Assembly: GCA_963920525.1 (NCBI GenBank)
Contig: OY986435.1
Location: forward strand, 170,713,627 to 170,777,626
DNA length: 64,000 nucleotides
From: Dichetophora obliterata
Lineage: Eukaryota > Arthropoda > Insecta > Diptera > Sciomyzidae
Direction: 5' to 3'
A program made the position numbers and the translations under genes. The stretch's first letter is position 1; every line of letters begins with the position of its first letter. The notes under the pieces are model-generated. The model was not told the origin of the DNA. It ran no database searches and was given only the letters and a program-made list of their open reading frames with translations. Below are positions 22,281 to 33,816 of this stretch, piece after piece.

Positions 22281-23471
22281 AAGGTTGTCTTTTATAGAGT
22301 GATACAAGTTTGAGTAATAATAAAACATAGTAATATATTTAAAATATCAATTAAACGAACTTTATTGGATAGAAATTTTATGACATTAATGTTTAAATAT
22401 GATTTTGGTCATGTGGCCGCCACCGCTGGCGCGTACAAGGCGCAATCTGAAACACCAATTTTTGCAAACTTTTCGCAGCGTTTGCGGCCGTAAATCGCAA
22501 AGAAAATAATCCAATGGGGTTAAATCACATGATCTTGGGGGCTAATTAATTGGGCCATTTCGTGAAATTATTTTTTCGTCAAAAGTTTCCTTGAGTAAAT
22601 CAATTGTAGCGCCCGCTGTGTGGCATGTGGCCCGTCCTGTTGGGATCACATATCAGCAAGATTAATGGCAGCTAATTAAGGTACGAAAAAACTTCGAATC
22701 ATGTTCCTATACCGTTCACCATTGACAGTAAAATTCTAACCATTATCGTTTTTGAAGACATATGGGCCAATGACTCCGCCAGCCCATAAAGCGCACTAAA
22801 CAGTTATTTTCTGTGGATGTAATGGTGTTTCGACAAAAGCTTGTGGATTCTCCTTACTCCAAATACGACAATTCTATTTATTTACGTACCCATTCAACCA
22901 AAAATGGGCTTCATCGGAAAATAAAATTTTCCATGGAATTCATAATCAATATCAATTTGTGCTTCAGTCCATTCGCCGAATTGGCGGCGCATACGATGGT
23001 CGTTTGGCTTTAATTCCTGCACAAGTTGAATCTTGAAAGGTTTTAAGCCAAGATCTTTTCGTAAAATCCTCCATAAAGTGGAAGGACAGAACCCTAGTTG
23101 CTGAGAACGGCGACGAATTGATTGATTAGGATCATCTTCAATGCTTTCCTGTACAGCGGCTACAGATTCTTCAGTGCGCACTGTTCGGAGTCTCACGGGA
23201 TGCACATTATCAGTAACAGTAAATGTGGTCCGAAAACCATCTATTGTTCTTCGAATTAGCAGCTCTGAAGGACGATTATGTACGCCATAAAATGGACGAA
23301 GTGCAAGATAAGTTTGACGAACAGAACCATTATTTTGATTAAAAATTTTCACAGTTTGCACGCGTTGCTTTGATGTAAGTCGATCCGTAATAAAATGTCA
23401 AAGCAAACTAAACAAAAAGCAACTATCAGCTGTTAAATGGGTGGTCAAATAAAACAGTAAAAAACACCCTT
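22281..23471 (-). mobile_element. mariner-like (IS630/Tc1 superfamily) element inside the hAT-type element
   Basis: Ends AAGGTTGT and AAGGGTGT (inverted) with TA on both sides (22279-22280 and 23472-23473). Length 1,191 bp. A related element with its own inverted ends is at 49569-50828. Confidence 0.75.
22380..23361 (-). pseudogene. mariner-like transposase, degenerate
   Basis: The N-terminal 155 residues are open (23361-22894): VKIFNQNNGSVRQTY, a helix-turn-helix half, then RRSQQLGFCPSTLWRIL, the second DNA-binding half. The catalytic half below 22894 is shifted: FSDEAHFW with the first Asp, a damaged QQDG block, a degenerate RSCDLTPLD-like block, with several stops. The same family is at 49.6-50.7 kb. 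These motifs match a widespread insect group usually annotated as mariner-like or Tc3-like; the exact subgroup is uncertain. Confidence 0.85.
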
Positions 23472-24477
23472 TACATATATATATGAAAGAAACAAAATTG
23501 ATATAATAAAATTGATGGCAACTTTAAAATAAAAAAAAAAGATGCGATGGTACTTCTGCATTTGCAATAATGAGAAAATTTATTTTTTAATTCTTGAGCT
23601 TACCGAATTCCTCAGCTAACGTTGAGCGAACTTTTAGTCAAATAAATATTAATAAAACTTAAATTCGCTATAGATTAGAGTTAGACACAATGGAAGGAAC
23701 TCTGCATACAAAAGATTATGTGCGTATGAAATCTTTTAACTGTTTTAGTCTTGAAATTGATAAAGAATTGATAAAAAAAATTAATAAAGCAATGTATATA
23801 TGACTTCGAAAAAACTATATTTTTTTTATACATATTTTTTTTCACTAAAATCTAATTTCTTTGTAGTTTTTGGCGGCTTAAAACAACAACATTTTTTCGT
23901 TAATTTACTTGTAGCAAAAACTTTACATTTATTGAGTTAAAATTGAAAAGTTATGTTTTATAGCTCCATGTATTTAATTTTTACCGACTTAAGAGATCTA
24001 CATTAAACCAAACTGTGTTGCAAATGTATTTAATTTGATTTTTACTCTTCGTTTGTGTGTTCAAAAATATTTTTAAAATGTAATTTATTATAATATATTT
24101 TCTATATTTATAATGATTATTGAATTGACTTTTGAAAAAAATGTGCTTTATTTAAATAAATAAACCTTAAATATTCGTCATACGTCTAATAAAATGCAAT
24201 ATTTTATTTGTCTTTTTTGTTGTAAAATGCGACAGAATTTCTTAGTTCTTGTTTTCAGAGTTTCACAAATACGACGAGAAATCCGACGAGCATAGTGCAA
24301 AAGTTACGCTGTAAAATTTTTTTTCATGGCAACACTGGCTACGAGTAGTAACGAAAAACTACGAAGTTAATGAAAAATACTAGATCGCGCATTGGTATTA
24401 AGCCGAATGCAAACGAGCTTCAACGGACAGGACCCAAGAAAAAAATTGATATATTGTGTCAATAAAGTAGTTGATAT

Positions 24478-25412
24478 TAAAGGGCTGCGCAAATGTATTT
24501 GCTTCTTTGATTTCACCAAGTACTTTTAGCTAGGCACATCATATGTAGCAGAATTAAGCAAAGAAATAGCGTAAAACCGTTGCTTGCTGCTCAAAGAAAA
24601 AGTAATGTTTTAACTCTTTCTCTCTCAGATTAAATGCATACGCAACTTGCTCTCATCAATTACAGTAATTATCGGTCGCTATCTTGGCAAATGAAAAAAA
24701 AACTGTATAGTTCTGCAAATACTGCAAATACTTGCGTATGCTGAAAGCAGAAGTCATTATCAGTTGCTAATGAAAGCATAAGTAAAGTAAACATAAAGTA
24801 AGAGTTAACTTAAAAAAATGGAAATTAATAAAGTAAGTAAGTATTGAATTATAATTAATATATTATAATTATATTATAATTGAATTTTAATCCTGTAACT
24901 AACAATATTAATAGAGGTTAATATTAATAACGATGCTTTAAAAGTAAAAATTGTGAGCGGCGATTTTAAACTTATTATTTTTTAAACTAAAATGATCTTT
25001 TTACATTTAAACATTAATAATTAATATATTTATATTACCACACATAAAGTTAATATTTTTGAAAATTTTTTTGTGCTTTCGTTATGCTTATCTGAATGGT
25101 TTTTTGTTTTTAATAAAATATATATTTAAATTAAAACATGCAACTGCAAATCCATCTTCTAAATTTCTGAAATAATGTTTCAAGTACTTGCCAACTTGTA
25201 CTCCTCTTGCAAGTTATTTTTATGTACATAACTAATACGCGATAGACAATTTATTATTTGTTTTGCTTTCAACCGGTTTTCCACTTACGCACACTACCTA
25301 CAATTTTCGCTCCTGTCAACGCTATCCACAAATGAGAGTGAGAGAACGAAAGTAATTGCGATCCCCACAAATGTTTTGTACAGCGATTCAAATGTAATTG
25401 TGCAGCCCTTTA
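24478..25412. mobile_element. hAT-type MITE with perfect 8-bp target duplication
   Basis: Inverted ends TAAAGGGCTGC are identical for 11 bp. Flanks are GTTGATAT on both sides (24470-24477 and 25413-25420), a perfect 8-bp duplication as made by hAT transposases. The 935-bp interior has no coding frame and is AT-rich. It is one of the younger layers of this nest, judging by its perfect duplication. Confidence 0.9.
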
Positions 25413-25731
25413 GTTGATATGCATCGAAACTGGCCTGAGTCTTGATTATAGTGTACCGGAAACATACCCAACAAGTACCTTGAAAGGCACCTGAAATAGT
25501 ACCGTAGTAAGTCGGTATTATGTCAATAAAGTGTTAAAAAACGAGCGGCTATATTCGGACACAATAAACTGACGAGTGCCCGAATCGGTCTTCGTTCGTA
25601 CATTGTGCCTGCCCAAGGTGTTCCAGAACTAGCACTTCTTTTGGTGCAGAGGTCGGACATTTACCAACATGGGCACGGGACATGTATCAGATACTTTATT
25701 GACACAAAATATGAAATTGTTTCTCGGGTTA

Positions 25732-26280
25732 CCATCGGACTGAAAGCGGTTAATTTTGGACTTGTCCGACCATATTACACTCTTCCAGTCACCTGCGCTC
25801 CAGTTCTTCTGCTGCTTGCAAAACTTTAGGCGTGCCGCTACATTTTTCATTAATAGTAATAGCCTCTTTTGTTTAACAGCCGATGTCAGACCAATTCTCC
25901 GAAGCGCTCTGCGCGCATTCCACTCATTTACGGTTTTGTTTAAGGTGGCTGTAGCTTCTTTTGGTGTTGTCACTTGCTTGTTCGTCACAAGCCGCTCCTT
26001 AGCTCGAGCATCTCTATCGGAAAGCAATCTCGGTTGCGATTTTTTTGATTCAGGAGCAATTATATTGCATCTTTTTCTTACTTGAAGTACTGTTCGGTGA
26101 CGTGCCTAATAATTTAGCGATTTCTCGTGCTGAAGAACTGTTTTTTTGTTATTTCATCAATTATATTTTCCAAATTTTCGGATATTTTCTTCATTTTCAC
26201 TATAAGGTTGATAGTTCTCACACAAAATATTTAAACGAGATACTGAATCAATCAAACTTTTACGCAGTGCATCTGTTTCG
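25732..26280 (-). pseudogene. Tc1-like transposase, N-terminal half
   Basis: On the minus strand the helix-turn-helix region reads REIAKLLGTSPNST (about 26125-26080, another frame), followed by LSDRDARAKERLVTNK, WNARRALRRIGL and VIWSDKSKINRFQSDG. The first catalytic Asp lies in WSDKSKINR (WSDE in most relatives; here Lys follows the Asp). Frames change near 26030. The coding continuity is cut at the TA at 25730. The C-terminal half is at 21550-22044. Confidence 0.83.
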
Positions 26281-26369
26281 ATGAGTTTCAAAATAATTGT
26301 ACCAACGGTAAAAATTTTATTTCTTTTGATTCACAAATCAGTATTGTCAGATTAAAAAAAGCTGAAACT

Positions 26370-29300
26370 GGGGGCGATGGAACAATGTAACATGTCTGAC
26401 TGTCTCAACCTGGCGAGGCCAGCATAATCTTTGTGAAATCGCCTCAAGTCGACTCAAACCTCCACGTGGTGTTTCCTGGGCAACGTCAAAACTGACAACC
26501 GTTAGTTTGGCGGCTAATCTGAGCGGCGGGCCTCCCTAGGCTTAAAATAGGTTGTGCGTCGGGTTTGAAGCCCACCCGTAAAAACCAATTTCAATGAAAA
26601 CATACAAGAATAGAAGAAAAATGATCCCCAAATCTGATGACGACTACCGCAAACGAAAAACTGATAATGATTTACGGATATGCACCTGGAATGTCCGAAC
26701 CCTTAATTGGGAAGGTGCATCTATCCAACTGACTGATGTCTTGGAAAGATACAAAGCTGATATCACTGCTATCCAAGAAATGCGATGGAAGGGACAGGGT
26801 TGCATTCGGCATGCACCCTGTGATATCTACTACAGCGGCCATGCGGAGAAGCACGAGTTTGGATGCGGATTTGTAGTTGGCAAGAGACTACGGCCCCACG
26901 TCCTGCGATTCACACCTGTGAACGAACGACTTGCCATAATCCGCATCAAGGTTAAATTCTTCAATATAAGCCTAATATGTGCGCACGCTCCGACAGAAGA
27001 CAAGGACGATGAGATCAAGGAAATTTTCTATGAGCGCATTGAAAATGCTTACGGGCGCTGCCCCCGCCACGACGTAAAAATCGTGCTTGGTGACTTCAAC
27101 GCTAAGGTGGGCAAGGAAAATATTTTTGGTCCAACAGTCGGAAAGTTCAGCCTCCACGACAACACCTCCGATAACGGAATGAGGCTGATTGACTTCGCCG
27201 CAGCACGAAACATGGTCGTAAGTAGTACTAGATTCAAGCATCTCAATATTCATAAAGCCACCTGGATGTCTCCTGATCAAAAAACAAAAAATCAAATTGA
27301 TCACGTTTTGATCGACGGAAGGCACTCTTCCAGTGTATTGGATGTACGCACGATCCGTGGTGCAAACATTGACTCGGATCACTATCTTGTTGCAGCCAAG
27401 ATCCGTACACGTCTGTGCGCAGCTAAAAATACACGCAACCCTACACAGAGAAAGCTAGACGTCGACAAGCTGCATTCGAAACAGACAGCCGATGCTTTCG
27501 CCACTCGACTCTCACTCCTGCTTCAAAGCACTCCTCCAATCGATGATATATGCGCGCAGTGGACACACATTTCCAACTCCATGCGTGCGGCTGCTGAAGA
27601 GGTGATTGGCTACCAACGCTCTCGCCGAAACCAGTGGTACGACCAGGAGTGTCGCGACGCCACTGCAGAGAAAGACGCCGCCTACAAAGCCACCCTGCAG
27701 TCGGTTGTAACGCGCGCTGCTAAGGAGCGATACAAAGAAAAGAGGAGGGAAGAGAGACATATTTTCAGGCGGAAAAAAAGAGAGGCAGAAAAGCGAGAGC
27801 AGGAGAAGATTGAGATGTATGGTGACAGGAATGAGGCCCGAAAATTTTTCGAAAAAATAAGACGCCTTGCCGATGGTTTTAAAACCGGGGCCTCTTCCTG
27901 CAAGGATGAAAACGGGAATCTAGTGACAGATGTCCAGAGTACACTGACGTTATGGAGGGAACACTTCTCTAAGCTTCTAAATGGCGACGCTGACAACAAT
28001 CCCGCCAATAGAGATGATATTCCGGAAACCCCAATTGCGGATGACAGCGTCGAGGTTCCGCTGCCCGACTATGATGAAGTTCTGACAGCTATTGCTCGGC
28101 TTAAAAATAACAAAGCCGCGGGAGCTGATGGCTTACCTGCTGAGCTGTTTATGAACGGAGGCGAAGCTCTACTTAAATGCATTCACGAGCTTCTATGCAG
28201 AATATGGTCGGAAGAATGCATTCCGAACGATTGGAATCTCAGTGTGCTCTGCCCAATCCACAAGAAAGGCGATCCCACTATCTGTGCCAATTACCGTGGG
28301 ATAAGCCTTCTTAATATCGCATATAAGGTCCTGTCGAGCGTTTTATGTGAAAGATTGAAGCCCATTGTAAACGAACTGATCGGACCTTATCAGTGTGGCT
28401 TCAGACCTGGAAAGTCCACCATCGACCAGATTTTCACGCTACGACAAATCTTGGAGAAGACTCAAGAAAAACAAGTCGACACCCACCATCTTTTTGTCGA
28501 CTACAAAGCCGCCTTCGACAGCCCAATAAGGAAGCACCTGTACTCCACCATGTCTGAATTTGGTATTCCTGCAAAACTAATACGACTTTGCAGGATGACA
28601 CTGAGCAACACCAGCAGCGCAGTTAAAATCGGGAAGGACCTCTCCCACCATTTATTACCAAACGAGGTTTCAGACAAGGTGATTCCTTATCGTGCGACTT
28701 TTTCAACCTAATGATGGAAAAGATCATCCGAGCTGCTGATCTGAGACGTAGTGGCACAATATTCTACAAGAGTGTTATGCTGCTTGCGTATGCTGATGAC
28801 ATCGATATCATTGGCCATAATACGCGCGAAGTCAGTGCAGCATTTTCCAGATTAGAAAGAGAGTCAAGTCGAATGGGTCTGGCAGTGAATGCAGACAAGA
28901 CGAAATACTTAGTGTCAACAAACAAACAGTCCCAGCGTCTTGGAACCCACGTTACCGTTGACAATACCTCCTTCGAGGTTGTGAAGAACTTCGTTTATCT
29001 GGGATCCAGCATTAATTCTACCAACGACATCAGCATTGAGATCAAACGAAGAATAACTCTTGCCAACAGGTGTTACTTTGGGCTCAGTAGGCAATTAAGA
29101 AGCAGAGCCCTCTCTCGACGAACGAAAATCACGCTCTATAAATCGCTCATCATGCCCGTCCTACTTTACGCATCACAAACCTGGACGCTGAGCAGTTTAG
29201 ATGAAAAGACTTTAGGAGCATTCGAGAGAAAGATTCTTCGTAAGATCTACGGACCAATCTGCGTCAATGGCGAGTACCGAATACGGTGGAATGATGAACT

Positions 29301-29610
29301 GTATGAGCTGTACGCTGACATCGACATAGTCAAGCGCATTAAAATCGAGCGGCTTCGCTGGCTTAGTCATGTTCAGCGCATGAAAGACGATGCTCCAGTG
29401 AAGAAAACATTCGATTCGGTACCCAGCGGCGGTCAACGCAGAAGAGGACGACCGCATCTTCGTTGGAAAGACCAAGTAGAGGACAACCTGACGAAGCTTG
29501 GAATTTCCAACTGGCGCCAGCAAGCGAAAGACAGAAATGGCTGGCGCAAATTCTTAGATGAGGCCAAGACCGACATACGGTTGTAGCGCCAACTAAGTAA
29601 GTAAGTAAGA
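26370..29610 (+). mobile_element. RTE-clade LINE inserted in the Tc1-like element
   Basis: Coding part 26594-29586 with about 220 bp of less AT-rich 5' sequence and a very short 3' end of AAGTAAGTAAGTAAG. A short tandem-repeat tail immediately after the stop is characteristic of RTE elements. Base composition is clearly less AT-rich than the neighbours, as for a recent arrival. The 5' end is estimated from the composition change, and I could not define a target duplication. Confidence 0.85.
26594..29586 (+). pseudogene. RTE-type endonuclease/reverse transcriptase, one frameshift
   Basis: Single-ORF LINE polyprotein. The first 705 residues are open: endonuclease with ICTWNVRTLNW, AIQEMRWKGQG, GDFNAKVGKE, NQIDHVLIDGRH and SDHYLVAAK; then a Lys/Glu/Arg-rich coiled linker; then RT with NNKAAGADGLPAELF, PIHKKGDP, NYRGISLL, GPYQCGFRPGKSTIDQI and FVDYKAAFDS. 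Between about 28600 and 28665 the frame shifts: GFRQGDSLSC, the PQG-equivalent block, is in the second frame, which continues from 28711 with AYADDIDI, the thumb and a C-terminal RLRWLSHVQRM and RRGRPHLRW tail. Apart from this break both halves are long and clean, so the copy is young. Confidence 0.92.
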
Positions 29611-29825
29611 AACGTGCAAAAGTGGATACTTTGAGTTTTTTCATTATTTGAATTAAAATTTTTTCTGTGTTTTTAATTTTGAAATTTTTCTTATATTTTT
29701 TAAATTTAAGATTAATAAAGAGTCAATTTAAAAAATCTTGTTCCAATTGCTGTAATTTTAAGACTTTCACAACTATTCAAAGTCGAATGTGATCAACATG
29801 TATTAACATGTGCTCGCCACTGTAA

Positions 29826-29949
29826 TTACAAAAAGGAATTAAGTGACTTAATTAAATAAGGTAACAAACATAAAGTTATACGGTAGAGAAAAGTAAAGTT
29901 ACACTAGATAGAGTAGTAAGAATAAAACAGACATATTTTATTGATTTAA
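29826..29949. other. Spacer right of the Tc1 element
   Basis: Short AT-rich stretch; nothing seen. Confidence 0.3.
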
Positions 29950-31400
29950 GGATTTGAAGTAGTTAAAGTTGGATTTTTTTTTTAAATGGTTCGTGAAGTG
30001 ACTTGTTTTAAAAACATAGGTAATGCATTCCAAAGTTTAATGGTTCTGATATGCAGGTCTTTGGGTGCGGATAATATTGTGAAGAAATAAAATGTTGCAA
30101 ATGTGCAAATACCCATCCAGGCCATAGCCAAGAATGCCTTTACTTCTCAGAGAAATATGATCATAACGATTGACTCCATATACATATCTAGCAGCACTAT
30201 TAAATGCCACAAAAAGTTGTTTGTGCTAGGATTGTGAGTCAAGCTGACTACAAACGACATTAAAGTAAGTAATATACGGCATAGTTAATTGCACAACTAG
30301 TCTGCGACGAGTTGCAATAGGCGTGAAGTCCGAAGAAGTCCGTTAGCATTAATTATCAAGTTGCTCATCTCCAATAAACAGGGGAGGGATTTTAATAAAG
30401 CAGGAGCCATTCCTCGCAATGGGAAGAACTTTAGATTTTAGGGGACTAATTAGAAGCAGGTAAGTAACAGCCCATTTGTTCAAGGAGGTCAAATCATAGT
30501 TCAGTCTGTAAGTCAAGTCTTCTAGCAGTCCAGTTGGTCGAGAGAGGTAGAGTTGAGTGTCGTCAGCGTACGTATGAACGAACATTTGCAAATTTACAAA
30601 TTGAAAAAAAGCCATTTATTAATAGAGTAAATAGTAGTGGACCCATGATAGATCCTTGAGGGACTCCGGCCACAACTGATCTAAGAGAAGAATAAACATC
30701 TCCTACTTTAACCCGCTGCAATCTCCCTTATAGGTAGTTGGATTTTAAATTAACAGCACTAGAGCTGAACTAATTAATTTACTGCAAAGAAGAGTGTGAT
30801 TAACAGAAACAAATGCTTTGGAGAAGTCGATAAGACAAAGCAGAGATAAAAAGTTTTGATCATAATAGGTTCTAATATCATCCAAAAGCTTAACTGCAGC
30901 TATGGAGCAACAGGCTATGCAGTGATTTTAGAACAGGCTATGCAGTGATTTATAATGTTAGTTAATGGCGAAAATATAAAAGGTAATACTAATTTAACAA
31001 ACTTAATGGGCATTCCATCACTGCCAACGGCATTAGAGCTTATCTCCATTGTGCACATAGCAGCGTAATCTTCACTAACGGTAGTAAATTATAACGGGTG
31101 CAAACAATGAGTTTGCATGCACTGGCAAGTCCGCGATGCTAACGCTGTGTGTAGAAGTAGGGTTACTACTGCCCAAAAATATATTATTAAATTCAACGGG
31201 GTTTAAACAGCATTCAGTCGAATTATTACTAAAAACTTTGTACTTTTTAAAGTTCTTCGATAGCTGTTTTGGAACATAGCATAGTTGGGGTTCAGCTTGG
31301 AGTTAAAAATATTTTTTATAGCTTGCCTTAGCATAAGTGTAGCAGAGTTACGAGCACTTCTGAATTCATTCCAATTAGCTTCGGAACGATTTCTTTCCGA
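29950..31400 (-). pseudogene. CR1/Jockey-like LINE RT, degenerate
   Basis: On the minus strand, in order: an upstream linker (about 31370-31200), CLIDFSKAFVSVNHTLL (near 30800), [13 protein letters not shown] (near 30650), [12 protein letters not shown] (near 30560), and a C-terminal IKLWNALPMFLKQVTSRTI followed by a stop near 29987. The last block is the usual end of CR1/L2-like polymerases. Many stops and shifts; the endonuclease is absent or beyond recognition. A short duplicated phrase (GGCTATGCAGTGATTT, near 30912 and 30935) shows local slippage. Confidence 0.8.
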
Positions 31401-31808
31401 AAACTAAATAAAAACAAATCAATATGTTCCAAGTGTCGGAGCACATTTTGGACTGCTTCAATATGCTGCCTAACCTTTAACTATGGACGTGGGGTCTCAG
31501 AGGCTTCTACATATTCGTGATTTCCGAGAATCACATGATTTTCCCCTACCTGCTTGAATAAATAGTACAGAATACAGTGCTTCTAGTTGCTAAACGATCG
31601 TGAAGAAACAAGGTAGAGTGGTTAATAGATTGGTAAGTAAATAATTAATAAATAATAATAGTCAATATAATAAATAATAATTAATAGATAAAACTTCACA
31701 TCCCTACATAAAGGTTAATCCATGTTCTATCGAAATAAGAAATGATTTTTATTTTGGAAGTTTACACATTAAAATTTAATTTAATTATCATGTACTGATT
31801 TTTATATT
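31401..31808. other. AT-rich spacer
   Basis: A simple TAAT-like run near 31640-31690; otherwise nothing recognised. Confidence 0.3.
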
Positions 31809-31810
31809 TA

Positions 31811-32227
31811 GGGTATACACTTCACTCCGTAATTTTCCGAAATCGCAAATTTACGAAAATTTCAGTGCAATTGTTGTTGTTCTGGTTTTCCGAAGATTAC
31901 TTACATTTAATCATCTATTGAGTTGATGAAAAATAATGGTCGGAAATTTACAAAGAAAAGATGTGTTCAGTGCGCACAAGCAACTGTGTTTCATGAGAAA
32001 AAAACAACATCCTGAAAGGTCTTCTTCAAAAATATTTCATATAATTTCGACTTTTCACTTATTTTCTTCATTTTTCACAATTAAACGGCAACAACAAATG
32101 TTTCAATAAACAGTTTGTGCGTTGGCAATTTGACAAATATTTTGAAAAAAAAACTGAAAAGCAGTCGCTCACTTCAACTCGTCGTAAATTTGCGATTTCG
32201 GAAAATTACGAAGTGAAGTGTATACCC
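31811..32227. mobile_element. MITE with 46-bp inverted ends and TA duplication
   Basis: Ends start GGGTATACACTTCACTCCGT and agree for about 46 bp with one mismatch. TA flanks both sides (31809-31810 and 32228-32229). Length 417 bp, non-coding. The high arm identity suggests recent activity. Confidence 0.92.
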
Positions 32228-32229
32228 TA

Positions 32230-33816
32230 ATTATTTATCAAAAATAAAAGTAATTTTTTATTTTTCTGTTCAAGAATACAACTTATTTTTGAGTTTTATT
32301 ATTTTGCCCAAGAATAAAAATTGTCGAGATTTATTTAGTTTTTTCATGGTAGAATAATACAGGTAGTCTCGTGGCTAATCGTGATATCTTTGACAATACT
32401 ACCAGAAATGTCAAAATCAGATTTTTTTAATTACCTATTTTTTAAATTAAAATTAAGTGTGAGTTGTGTCAAAACCATTTGGACAGCGAAAATGATCCTA
32501 GTTTTCGTGTTCCAGCTGACGAGCCTAGAAGACAGCGATGAAACATGGCATGTGCCAAAAATTTTTAAAAAGATCCTCATGTTTGCTATAGGCACTTCCA
32601 CGAAAATGAACCTCATATAAATTACTTCAACAGCTGCATAAAATCCTATTTTAATTGATTAATCAATAAAAAATTAAAAAATCAAAATAGTTTCAGCTAT
32701 GACAGGTTCTTTTTAATTTTTCCATTCTCATCGCATTCTCATCGGTTGCAGATTTTGTATGAGCTGTCAGTTGTCTTTTGACAGTTATGGTAGTTCGCTC
32801 TCAGCCATGCGACTACCTCTATTCTTTTACCATGGTTTTTTTTCAAACATAAAACTCAAAACACAACAGAGCTTTGTTGTTGCTCGCGCATGCTCGCATT
32901 GAGTGTGGCGAGTGTGCCTAGTGTGCGTACGTAAAAGGTGTGTTTGTGGGGGTTTCAAAATATCGTTAAGGTCCGAGTTTATTTGTATTGTTAGGACCAA
33001 TTAATCAGTGTTAAGGTAAAATCTGAATAATATTATCCCATTCCAGTCCACTGAAATTGAAATTTTTTATTTCTGTTAACGATCACTGTTAACGATTTTA
33101 GTATTGACTATATTTCGTTTTATGTAATTAAATCTAGCTGAACTCCTTACTCAAGTAAGCTAAAAACTGTTTAATTAGTTTTAATTTTTATTATATAATA
33201 CTAGCAAATACCCGCTACTTCTAAAAAAACATTAGATACCACGTCAAAATTTGAAATCTTAATATTAAAGTATTTTTGTTTTATCTGTAAATGATAATGC
33301 AAACGATAATGCAAACGATAATGCAAAGAGATAATTCAAAATATAAAAATAGTTGTGTTTGTTGAATAATGAAAAAATGGCATAAATATATAAAAATTTA
33401 TTTTATTTGAATTACCTTCTTTAAACAGTAATTGTTATGGTGACATAAAGTTGCTTGGCTTTTCTGTATTTTGATTTTTTAATTTGATTTTAAAGATTTT
33501 ACAGGATTATAAAAAATTTGGGTAAAACATTTTGTAATTTAAAAATGTAATATTTTTAACTTAGATTTTAAGCATGAATATATTATTTTTAAGTTTTGAA
33601 AAATTTCCACTATTACGACATTAAACTTTTTTCTACATCTCGAAAACTATAGATTTTCTCAGTAGAATGCATTTTTTTTATGAAAAGTCGTTGATCAATT
33701 AAAATAACGGTAAACGAAAAATTTTTCGAAATACTTTGTATGTATGTCTAGTATATTGAAAAATTTCCGTTATTATTAGAATTTTTATTGATTTAAAGTA
33801 TTTTCCGGCAGCCGCA
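32230..33816. other. Non-coding DNA
   Basis: No coding evidence. Around 33200 the phrase CTAGCAAATACCCGCTACTT resembles decayed LINE-like tails. ACGATAATGCAA is repeated three times at 33290-33325. The block at 32760-32940 has higher GC and paired TGACAG words. Confidence 0.35.

Larger units (their letters stand above)
22134..24337. mobile_element. hAT-type non-autonomous element, 8-bp target duplication
   Basis: Inverted ends CAGCGTTGCCAT and CAGTGTTGCCAT (11 of 12), with flanks GCTCCGAG (22126-22133) and GCTACGAG (24338-24345), 7 of 8 identical. Subterminal TCCGACG and TTACG words recur at both sides. Without the mariner-like insertion it is about 1.0 kb and has no hAT transposase. Confidence 0.75.
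22047..25729. mobile_element. TA-flanked composite insertion within the Tc1 transposase
   Basis: TA at 22045-22046 and 25730-25731. Inverted ends ACCGAAAAACAATTT and ACCCGAGAAACAATTT. Deleting it joins the Tc1 frame as FQSDG/KQYYWHRP without gap or shift, which proves the boundaries. A further copy of the right terminus, inverted, lies at 24432-24469 (CAATAAAGTA with GTGTC), so the insertion may consist of two related elements. It was later invaded by two hAT-type elements. Confidence 0.8.
19935..29823 (-). mobile_element. Tc1-like transposon split by many nested insertions
   Basis: Its outer ends are inverted repeats: CATTGGCGTGC at 19935 against CAGTGGCGAGC read inward from 29823, with similarity continuing about 80 bp (GTTGATCACATTCGACTTTG in both). 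TA flanks both ends (19933-19934 and 29824-29825). A second, inner stretch of the inverted repeats is recognisable at about 21485-21525 and 29607-29650 (CAAAAGTGGATA). Transposase pieces lie at 25732-26280 and 21550-22044 on the minus strand. Once nested insertions are removed, the element would be roughly 1.8 kb, normal for Tc1-like elements with long inverted repeats. Confidence 0.85.

Noticed and set aside
27682..28008. Minus-strand Ser/Arg-rich frames in the RTE LINE
   Set aside because: Antisense shadows of the endonuclease/RT ORF.
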